Source: Piezodorus guildinii
Lineage: Eukaryota; Arthropoda; Insecta; Hemiptera; Pentatomidae
Direction of reading: 5' to 3'
Length of the DNA stretch: 64,000 nucleotides
Assembly (NCBI GenBank): GCA_023052935.1
Contig: CM041292.1
Location: forward strand, 88,271,169-88,335,168
Of this stretch, positions 54,945 through 64,000 are shown piece by piece; position 1 is the first letter of the stretch, and every line of letters starts with the position of its first letter. Position numbers and translations under genes: made by a program. A model generated the notes under the pieces. That model did no database searches, was not told where the DNA came from, and worked only from the letters and a program-made list of their open reading frames with translations.

Positions 54945-56180
54945 TGTTGATAATAATAATAATAATAGGCTTACCGAACCCGAAGGTTCGATGCCGATAC
55001 CACCAAACTTCGCCTGCATAGACTCGTCCAATGTTCACCGGTCAAGCGCAAGCCCCCAGATCAGCCTTAATGCAATCCTCCCATCGACGCTTCGGCCTAC
55101 CTTTCGGACGCCTACCAGTCGATTCAGCGAATACCAACTTTCTCGGAATCCGTTCCTCACTAAGCCCAACAACTTTACGCGCCCATTTGAGTCCCGCGAT
55201 GCTATCAACTCAATTATATTCACAGGGTACAAACTCCGCAATTCCGCGTTGTGCAACCTTCTAACTCCCCAGTGGCCTCATCTCTCTTCGGACCAAATAT
55301 TTTACGCAGTACCTTATTCTCGAAAACTTTAAGCCGTTGTTCATCCTTCAAAGTAAGCGGCCACGTTTCGCATCCGTAAAGAACCGTTGGAAGAATAATA
55401 GTTTTATAAATTCTAACCTTTAAGTTTTTAGACAGAAGCCGCGAGCTAAGTAATTTAGCAACTGAATAATAATACTATTTCCCACCTTTAACCGGGACTT
55501 TATTTCTTCCTGGATTTCATTTTTTCTTGTTATCATTGAACCTAAATACTTGAATTTCTCTACGTGTTCAAAAGTATGACCTGATATATTAATATCATCA
55601 AGATCGCCACCATTTCTGAAACTAATCATATATTTCGTCTTATCGGTATTTAATTCGAGACCTATTTGTTTACCGGTTTTTATTAACACCCTTGTATTTA
55701 GTTGTATGGTTTCCGTGTCTTCACCTAGTAGTACCAAATCATCGGCATACCCCAAAAACCGGAATCTAGTCACCCATATTTAAGCCTTACTCGGTACACT
55801 TCACCATTTCTATAACATATTCTAAGGCTATATTAAACAAAACAGGTGAAAGGGAGTCAGCCCTGTTTCAAACCCGATCGCACCTCAAATCTCTCGGAGT
55901 AATTATGACCGATTCTAACTTTATGAAATGTTTCCGACAAACACATCTCTACTAGGTTTACTAACTTTTTAGGTATCCCCTGTTCAATCATGATGTTATT
56001 AGCTTCTGACGGTCTATGGAATCATAAGCCTTTTTAAAATCTATATAAAGTTGATGGACTACACCGTTGTATTCCAGCTTCTTCTCTAATATTTGACGTA
56101 AGGAAAATATTTGATCAATAGTCGAGCGATTCCGCCTAAAACCACATTGGTAGTCTCCGATAATTTCCTGAGCGTGTAAC
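54945..56180 (-). pseudogene. RTE-like LINE, 5'-truncated
   Basis: The minus strand begins in RT block A (RSTIDQIFSLRQILEKKLEY, ..LYIDFKKAYDS..), then YADDLVLLGEDTE (55700s) with the catalytic YADD, DKTKYM, KFKYLGSMIT, and the C-terminal block [16 protein letters not shown] with ..GRSVDGR... It ends in a (TTA)n tail seen as (taa)n at 54949-54967. Stops near 55440 and 55780 and frameshifts disable it. Closest relatives in this window are at 45893-46159 and 61583-62140. Confidence 0.8.
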
Positions 56181-57040
56181 TGTTGATATGGTTTTTAAAT
56201 AAAAATTCTTGATATTCACGGCATTTATAAAACTACTAAGCCAAAACATTATTTGACTTATCGCCACATTTCACTCTAATTGTATCAAGTCAAATACTTG
56301 ATTACCCGACGTAAAATACTTATGATTACCAGATAATAAAATTATGAAGTGAGAAAAATCTTAAAATTTAAGACTTTAATATCTATACGACTATAAATAA
56401 CTATATGAGAACATAATGAACTCAAACCATTTTTTTCCAGACAATTAGAAATAAAACAAAATGGAGGGAGGGATTTTCAAAATACTTATTTTTATAAGAT
56501 TTATTATTGGTCTCGTTTTTGCAAAAAATACATTTACTTCAATTTTAAGAAATTTATTAATTTTGATTATACAATACAATACAATTTGTGTGTTCTTTTT
56601 TTTTTTTTAATGAATTGAATAAAAGACATACGCAATTTACTTTAAAATAATTTTCTCACAAATGATCCAGTATGTGTTGTGATAAGAAAGTTTATTTTTA
56701 TTTTTATTTGTATAGTATTTTGTAAATTCATTTCAAATATAGAAGTTAAAACTACTAGTTTTAGTTAATAAATAATTAAAAAATAATATACAAAAAACGG
56801 CACTTCTAATTCCAAAAGAGAACTTGATTCTAGTTGTATTACCTTAGTTTTAAAAAAATTATACACAATTTTTTTTAAAAAATACTGTTTGTAATTAAAT
56901 AAAAACATAATTATACATTAGGATTAAGTTTTTATTATATTTTAATATGTTTACTGATATACAGATGCATTAATAAATACATCAAGTAAATTTGAGAAAA
57001 ATATTAAAGAATTATAATTATATAAGAATCAATTAATACG
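56180..57040. other. AT-rich, unassigned
   Basis: Nothing recognised. Confidence 0.4.
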
Positions 57041-57360
57041 CATGAAAAGAAACTACATTGGTAGCACTCCAAAACATATTCGAAACAGAAGTTCTCGGGG
57101 CCAACTTCTTTTCAGGGACCTCGGAGGATTAACAGGGATCGAAGAAGAGACAAGGATTAAAAATAGTGGGTTAGAGTGTGTCTTGATAGGAATTGTATCA
57201 GGTTCGGACCAACCCAGCAGCATATAGAACATTAAGATCATTATGAATGAGTTTATTAGCTACAAAGTTAGGAGCATTAAGTATTTTACGAAGGATTCTG
57301 GAAGGGAAAGATTTGATACGAGGAAAATCAGATGGTTTAGTAGAGCATCTATGATCTAAA
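57040..57360 (-). pseudogene. Jockey-like LINE C-terminal fragment
   Basis: On the minus strand: LRKILNAPNFVANKLIHNDL, then NVLYAAGLV. This is the same C-terminal motif as the plus-strand element at 57910-59010 (LRKILNAPYFVTNKIIHNDL). About 320 bp, frame-broken. Confidence 0.7.
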
Positions 57361-57909
57361 CCGTAGATATTTTTAATTTTTCGTATTATTTTGCTTTTTA
57401 TTTTTTATTATTTCACTAAAAACAATTTTTCACTCTATTCAATGAATTTATTTAATAGAAAATTAATTTCTTGGCTATCCATTATTTCATTGTTAAAAGA
57501 AAAACTGTATTTTGAAGTGATACATCCAGATAATACAACTATCACTATATTAGTTGCACTCTATGCAGGAATACATATATTTAACCTATGAAGACTTTGT
57601 TTTGGCTTCTTAATTACTGAATAATTCTGCATAAGTCACATTATGTGATCCAAATCAGTTTTAAAATTAATTGAATAAAGGCCAATTTTATTTATGTCTT
57701 AATATATTGTGTAAGTGTGATCTTTAAGAAAATATAATTTTTTTGGGTCCATTACCTAAATAATTATTTAAATATACATATACACTTGTCATAAATCAGA
57801 CACAAAAAGTTACTAAATTAGACAGTATTTAGATTTACTATTATTAAATTAGATAGTTTTTAGATACTCAGTTCAAATTCTCTATTATTATAATTACTTT
57901 TACAATTGC

Positions 57910-59010
57910 AGAATGTATTGCACGGGTGCTTTTCTCGACGTGGAACAAGCGTTCGACCGAGTCTGGCACCCAGGACTCCTTTATAAGCTCCGTCAATTCC
58001 TTCCCGCAACATACTACTTAATAATCCGTTCCTACCTCATTAATAGAACCTTCAAAGTAAGTCATAACCTTTCCTACTCTTCCATATTTTCTCAGTCTGC
58101 AGGTGTACCTCAGGGTAGTATCTTAGGTCCCATCTTTTATACGGTATATACAGCTGATATTCCACTCCATCCATCCACTGTCCTCACAAATTATGCGGAT
58201 GACACATGTGTGTTACCCGTCCATAATGATCCATCCGCTGCATCCCGAACCCTTCAGTCTCACATCACAGCCATTGAGGAATGGTGTCAGAACTGGAGGA
58301 TTAAAATAAATCTCACCAAATTACCTTTACCCTTCGTCGCAAACCGATGACTTCCTGCCCCACTGTATCCTTTAATAATACCCACTCATACCTGTTGAAC
58401 AAATCCGTTTCCTAGGACTCCATCTTGACAAACGTCTTACATGGAATTCCCATACGCGACTTAAACGACAAAAAATGCCCGTAGATACCGACTACTACAA
58501 CACTTACTAGACAAACGTTCAAAACTTCCAATTTATTACAAAAAGCTCATTTATGTTACCATCATCAGACCCATCTGGGCATATAAAATCGAGCTTTGGG
58601 GTTCTACTAAACTATCTAATTCCTCCCGCATTCAATCCTTACAATCCAAAATCCTTCGCAAAATCCTAAATGCTCCTTATTTCGTTACGAATAAAATCAT
58701 CCATAATGACCTAAATATCCCATTTGTCGCAGAACTAGCCCGAAACATATATGCCTCTTTTCATTCCAAACTCCCAACCCACAAGAATCCTCTTGTACGC
58801 AACTTATCATTCGCATATATTCCTGAAAACCCTCCAAGGCGATTGAAAAGACGATGGTCTCGAAACCTACTTTAATTAAATTGACATTGAAGTGCTACCA
58901 CTGGGTAGTTTCTACACTAGACATTATCAGGCTCATAACTGTAAATTAGCCCATTTACTTGTTGTATATATTATATGTACAGTTGTAAATATCAATAAAA
59001 TGTATAAAAA
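57910..59010 (+). mobile_element. Jockey-clade LINE, 5'-truncated in the RT domain
   Basis: The plus strand opens in RT block A (FLDVEQAFDRVWHPGLLYKL), then SAGVPQGSILGPIFYTVYTA, the catalytic YADDTCVL (near 58192), a stop at 58348-58350 and a shifted continuation with LWGSTKLSNSSRIQSLQSKI, LRKILNAPYFVTNKIIHNDL and PPRRLKRRWSRNLL. A short 3' UTR with AATAAA ends in an A-run near 59003-59012. The first 145 codons are intact, so this is one of the younger LINE copies here, though it lacks an endonuclease. Confidence 0.85.
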
Positions 59011-60097
59011 AAACTTTAACAATTTTTTTCTGAATTTTTATATGTGTAATATTTCCATCAGTAAGTATAACAATTCTTTAACAATTTTTTGTCAGATGGT
59101 ACGAAAAGTAAAGGAAATTTGTTTTAAAAATCTTTTATAGAAATATGGGAAATCGGCGATTTTCTACTTATGATATTTACAGAATTCTAATTAAGAACTA
59201 TAATTACTCTCTAAATAGTTATGTCTAACGTTCTAATAATAATATATATTAATTTTTTTGGAATCGTAATGCTTTGGCAGTAAGGAGTTGTGTGTCACTG
59301 TGTCAGTAAGAAACTCATAGATTACGTAATGAAGAGCCGAGCGGACAGATTATCTAAGTTCAAAAATAAACTGATTTCTCTGTCGTTATCCTCCTTGCCC
59401 ACTATAAAGTAAATATGTAACATGAAAAAAAAAATAGGTCTTTCCTTGATTAGTTTAGATTTCTTCTTGGTGTTAAGTAGTGGAGAGTATAGATGTTATT
59501 CAGCAAAATATTCCATTTCAGTAACAACGTGTATTTTATTCACGTAACGTAAACTATAATCAATTCTTTGAAAATAAAACATGCGAATATAAAACTGAAA
59601 CGATAATTCATTGAAGAAAACCACTTCATTTTTTTGGGCCACTTGTACATATGGGTCAATGGATCCACCTACCAACCAAACCAGATTCGCACACAATGGT
59701 TGTTTCTTCAGAACCCAGGTGGACTCGTACTCAATACCCAGACTGAATTTCTATAGCAATATCCATAAAAACCCACTTTTTTTTCTGTGAAAGAATAATT
59801 ACAATATTTTGTCGTATTTTATTAATTACAAAACTTTTTATAATCTTAATCCGTGTGCTTATAGGTTACTTTAAAAAACATATAAAGAATCAGACTATGT
59901 CACAAGAACCGTGAGGAAACAGACCATTATTCCACTTAGGTCCTTATGGTTTTGAACAATAGTCTGATTTTACGCAATTAGACGTTTCCAGTTATCATTA
60001 ATAAGGGTTCAAGTATCAAGTGAGATCTTGACTCGCAGAACCATGATCTTTGTGTTTAAGTCATTCCTAATGGACATAGACAACAACTAAGTAAATG

Positions 60098-60176
<79 letters not shown>

Positions 60177-60611
60177 TTTCTGTTGTTCTCAGGTTTCAGT
60201 CAATGAATAAACAATTTTATTTATGCGACGTTACTAGAATTTATTGCTCTCATAATCATGCCTTAACAATGGAAAAACAAAAAAACAGAACATTAATATT
60301 ATTATACAATAATTAATATATGATGTTATTGTTAGAGATATAGAAAATAATACATTGAACAATGAATACTCATACAGTAGGTACATAAATATTTTAAATT
60401 AGGATTTACATTAAAGATATTATTATAAAATGACTTACAATTTTGGACAAAATAGTGTCTTAATTAGACAAGTGTAGTCTACAAACTTTGAAAAAACACT
60501 GAAAAAATAAAAAAGGAATAGTTCAAGTATGGAAGATTTTCCAGGAATTTATGATGATGTCAGGAGTCTGGCGATTCTCCTATTGTTGAGTTGTTTTCAT
60601 TTTATTTTGTA
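59010..60611. other. AT-rich, unassigned, with a long (AT)n at 60096-60172
   Basis: The (AT)n block is about 75 bp and self-complementary. No gene seen. Confidence 0.4.
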
Positions 60612-60999
60612 CTAGCTGTGTCACGCAGCTTTGCTCGCGAATATTGCATTTCGTATTAATTTAAGTGCGTTTATGGTGAAATTGACTATAATAAATATCA
60701 ACTATCAGCTGCTCTTTGTTATCATTTAAAGCCCGATCTTGACTTCTTCCTGTCAAATTTACAATAGCAAACCAGTAGAAGTGGTTACACCCATAATCAC
60801 TTAATATGTAAAAATAATCGTCACAAACCATTTTTAAAAAAATAAATAACAATTGAATATATTTTCATAGGAAATATATATGAAACACACTCGAAACAGA
60901 TATGAAACGCACTATGCTTAAAAGGGTCGGTCACCTGTATGTAGTGACCAGCCAGGTGCCCTTAAGATTTTTTAATGAGAGTAAAAAACAACCTTAGTT

Positions 61000-61165
61000 A
61001 TGCCCTCCTTCGAAGGGGACGTAAAATGGTGGTCCCAAGCCTTTGCGACTCCATGAACTCGTTAAAGAACTATACCCTAACTAAACTTGGCGAGGAAAAA
61101 ATTAGTCATCATACGATTAACCATAGTAGTACAAAAGTGACGTTAAACGAACAGATAACAACAGT
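61000..61165 (+). repeat. LINE 3'-UTR-like repeat fragment
   Basis: Plus-strand words ccttcgaaggggacgtaaaa, tggtggtcccaagcc and gattaaccatagtag...gtgacgtt match the reversed segments at 19900 and 7400 and the tails at 11290 and 20882. It ties those fragments into one 3' UTR family. Confidence 0.5.
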
Positions 61166-61582
61166 AATATGCTTAAATATATTTGTTATAAAATTTTTGT
61201 ACCTTTGCTGATACATATCAGATTAAGACAATTTCACGTTTAGGTTGTTCAACTACTTTTTGGGCGAAGATTTTCAAATCCTGCCTTATTGCACATCTAG
61301 GCGGTAAGACGAACCTCCAGGAAAAATTTTATCCTCACAACCATAGTAATTTTTTAGATACCAGAAAATTGAGTTGTACTTTCTTTTATAAATATAGACA
61401 TACAGCTAATAAAAGTCCTAAATATGCTTTAAATAATAGTTCTGATTATTATACTCGAATAAATCAAAAGAAATAGTATTTTTTTTAATTTATTTAAATT
61501 TATAAATGTATATGCTTCAAGGTAATAACAATTAAAGTTGAAATAAATCATGACTTAACAATATAGATTGATATAAATATTT

Positions 61583-62140
61583 CCGCGTTGTGTAACCTTC
61601 TATACTCCCCAGTAGCCTCATCTCTCTTCGGACCAAATATTTTAGTACCTTATTTCCTAAAACCTTTAGCCGTTGTCCGTCCTTCAAAGTAAGCGGCCAC
61701 GTTTCACCGTCGGAAGAATAACAGTTTTATAAATTCTAACCGTTAAGTTTTTAGACAGAAGCTAAGTAATTTCGCAACTGAATTATAACACGCATTTCCC
61801 GCGTTTAACCAGGACTTCATTTCCTCCTGGATTTTTTTTTCTTTATCATTGAACCTAAATACTTAAATTTCTCTACGTGTTCAAAGTATACCCTGATATA
61901 TCAATATCACTATGATCGCCACAGTCTCTGCTACAAATTTTGTCTATTTTGTCTTTTAGGTATTTATTTCGAGTCCTATTTCTTTACCGGTTTTTATTAA
62001 CGGACTTGTATTTAGTTTCCGTGTCTTCCTTTAGCAGCACCAAATCATCGGCGTATCCCAGAACCGGAATTTTATCACCCAAATTTAAACCTTCTTAGTA
62101 CATGTCACTTTTTCTTTGATTTATTCTAAAGCGATTTCGT
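61583..62140 (-). pseudogene. RTE-like LINE fragment inside the Helitron-like element
   Basis: Parallel at nucleotide level to 55245-55800 (ccgcgttgtg.aaccttct, ..aagcggccacgttt.., ..accaaatcatcggcgtat..) with many small deletions. It is too decayed to translate. Confidence 0.75.
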
Positions 62141-62689
62141 CTGCAACAATTTCTGTTATTATGATTGCTATTAAGAAGTTTTTAAAAGAATATTTTTAAA
62201 GTACTTCCGCGTAAATGACATTTTTAGTTTTATTTTCTTGTGGCAGAAGAACATACTGATTTTCTCCGCAACCCGATATCGACATAAATCTATTCCTACG
62301 TGTTTAAATGGAAAAATCTAAATTAACAGGAAATTGAATTATTTAAAAATAAAAGGTAAATCATTTGGAATCATTGGGAAGCGAGGTTTTTTTTTTCTCT
62401 CCAAATTTTCCCCGTTTTTTCCCAGATTTTCAACTGATTCTTCGGTCCTATTGGTAGCAGCGTGATGTTATATAGCCTATAACCTTCCTCGATAAATGGA
62501 CTATCCAACACAAAAAGAATTTTTCAATTAGAACCAGTAGTTTCTGAGATTAGCGTTCAAATAAACAAACAAACAAACTCTTTAGCTTTATAATATTAGT
62601 ATAGATTATTATTATCAAGACGTTTATTTTATTTTTTAAAATTTTCATATGTGTTTATCAAATTTGAGTAACATGCATTAAGGTTTTGG

Positions 62690-62955
62690 ACATCCGATTT
62701 TTTATTTATGGCGCGATTTTTATATTTCTCTATGGTAATCATTTCTTTAAAATTTCGTTTGGAGCTGTTGTCCCGTTTTTCTGAAATGAGTAGAGAGGGC
62801 AGTTTGGTCAGGTTTATTTGGGTTTTTAAAAATTGAAGTGCAGCTATATTTGTGTTGGTATACTCTCGTTTTTAAATATTGTTTAGATGTTCCGAAATAA
62901 GACTTTCCGCATTTGTCTTCACAAGGTATTTCGTATACTACATTTGATTGAAGGT
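62690..62955 (-). pseudogene. Penelope-like element GIY-YIG endonuclease remnant
   Basis: On the minus strand an open stretch reads [20 protein letters not shown], then KQYLKTRVYQHKYSCTSIFK, ..DQTALSTHF.., followed by stops. VYEIPC and SYFGTS stand where GIY and YIG lie in the C-terminal endonuclease of Penelope-like elements, KTRVYQH where the conserved Arg lies, and the tail (shifted frame) has QNLNACYSNL. This is the only coding trace of such an element in the window. A hammerhead-like motif lies directly next to it at 62962-62994. Confidence 0.7.
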
Positions 62956-62961
62956 TAAGGT

Positions 62962-62994
62962 ATGATTATGAGAAGAATAAATTCTCGAAACGTT
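62962..62994 (+). ncRNA. Degenerate hammerhead-like motif beside the GIY-YIG remnant
   Basis: Plus strand tatgattat, stem II GAGAA/TTCTC around gaataaa, then GAAA, C, GTT. The CUGANGA part has decayed. Its strand is opposite to the endonuclease remnant, as expected if an inverted terminal repeat flanks a 5'-truncated Penelope-like copy. Confidence 0.4.
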
Positions 62995-64000
62995 AAAAAA
63001 AAAAGATCTAGAGACTGGGAGGCATCATTCCATCTTATTTAATTATGATGATATTATTATTACTATTTTGTGAAAATTTTTACCATTTTATACCATTCAT
63101 ATTTTTATTAATCCATTCAACTGTAACATTATTTGATATTTAAGTAATTATCTATAAATATAATTACACTTCTGCAAGATTATTGTTAATGTGGCAATAT
63201 TTAAATTGAATGGAGTCTATTTGGGTCGAAGATCTCAAATATTTTTCTGGAATCTAAATACCAACTTGGTAACCCATTGCCATTTTTAGGGACCTTATAT
63301 ATTCCATGGGGTAATTAATAAAGAGATTCATAGAGAGTTATGTATATGCTATTGTAAGCTGATATAAGTGGTGGTGGAGTTCGAAATTCCATTTAACACT
63401 TTTCAATTGTGTAATTATATGAAAACTATGGTCTAGTGTTGGTATTCAGGTCGGAAGAAAAACTGGTATGATAATCCAATAAATTTTTCTTGTTTGAGTA
63501 CTTAAAAAAAAAAATAATGAACATTATTTTATACTAAGCACTGAAGAGAACAATGAAATAATTAAAGAGAAGAGGCCTGAAGGTATAATTCAAATAGGAA
63601 ATCCTGTGGAGAATAGTTTTGCATGGGAGTGGACTTGGACTGAAAATGGTTTACATGCAAAATGATTGATAAACACATGTAAAAGAAAAATTTTGCGCAG
63701 CATTGCTGACGGAGGGGATAGAGGGGGGAGGAGAGAGGGGTAACTTGAGAGCGAAAATAAATCAAGACATTAGATGATGGAGTGACGTCCGAACCGTAGT
63801 ATATGATAATAATGTGGTAGCCGACCTGAGGATGCTGAGATTTGTGATATGGAGGAGGCTATATGGTAAGAGAAAAGAATTATGGAGGAGGCCAAGATTT
63901 TGAGGGGAGCATTGAGCGAGAAGAAGACAGAACAACGGGCTTGATGAACAATGAAGAAAGATACATTGAGGTAGAGAAATTGTAATCGGAGTCACAGTAA
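62995..64000. other. Unassigned right end of window
   Basis: AT-rich to about 63540, then purine-rich on the plus strand (63690-63990, many gag/gga words). No protein family was recognised on either strand. Confidence 0.35.

Larger units (their letters stand above)
60612..62605 (-). mobile_element. Helitron-like element with nested LINE fragments
   Basis: On the minus strand it begins TCTATACTAATATTATAAAG, preceded by A, and ends GCTGCGTGACACAGCTAG, followed by T. The 5' TC, 3' CTAG, a short hairpin (GCTG...CAGC) just before the end, and insertion between A and T are Helitron hallmarks. The block near 62440-62560 (..aaccttcctcgataaatgga.., ..agtttctgagattagcg..) resembles a repeat I remember as common in arthropods. 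No Rep/helicase was seen, so it is non-autonomous. It contains an RTE fragment. Confidence 0.5.

Noticed and set aside
60096..60172. Long self-complementary (AT)n
   Set aside because: An ordinary microsatellite. Cruciform potential alone is not evidence of function.
1..64000. CRISPR arrays, bacterial operons, phage or replication origin signals
   Set aside because: Nothing in the sequence supports a prokaryotic origin. Direct repeats seen are transposon TSDs or microsatellites.

Overview
This is an AT-rich, intron-bearing animal sequence, almost certainly from an insect. It has GT-AG split genes, a pair of acid-lipase-family genes, and a dense layer of arthropod-type transposons: R1, I, Jockey and RTE clade LINEs, tRNA-derived SINEs, pogo-like DNA transposons, MITEs and Penelope-like remnants. 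Only two host genes can be supported. Most of the rest is transposon sequence, nested several layers deep in places.

Layout. Positions 1-5104 hold a dispersed TIR repeat split by a 4.75-kb R1-clade LINE that sits inside the repeat's own (AC)n tract. Positions 5.3-16.4 kb hold decayed Jockey, RTE and I-clade pieces plus further copies of the TIR repeat. Positions 16658-36328 (+) are lipase gene A: eight exons, 406 codons, introns swollen by repeats, including an antisense I-clade LINE (28.4-33.1 kb) that is itself broken by a SINE. Lipase gene B lies tail-to-tail on the minus strand (46880 down to 39423). Several of its exons have exactly the same length as those of gene A. Its signal-peptide exon was not found, and its first visible exon carries a frameshift.

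Positions 47.6-52.8 kb are the most unusual part. A TIR repeat copy carries a pogo/Tigger-like transposon. That transposon carries two small inverted-arm elements, and a third lies at 51.8-52.05 kb. Each is bounded by a 12-14 bp target-site duplication. Each has a 27-43 nt single-copy tail outside one arm and contains a minimal hammerhead-ribozyme-like core. This architecture fits short non-autonomous derivatives of Penelope-like elements. A free-standing core lies at 46.49 kb, and a decayed GIY-YIG endonuclease lies at 62.69-62.95 kb.

Positions 54-64 kb hold RTE and Jockey LINE fragments, a Helitron-like element (60612-62605) and unassigned AT-rich DNA. All boundaries and assignments come from reading the sequence by eye. 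No database search was run.
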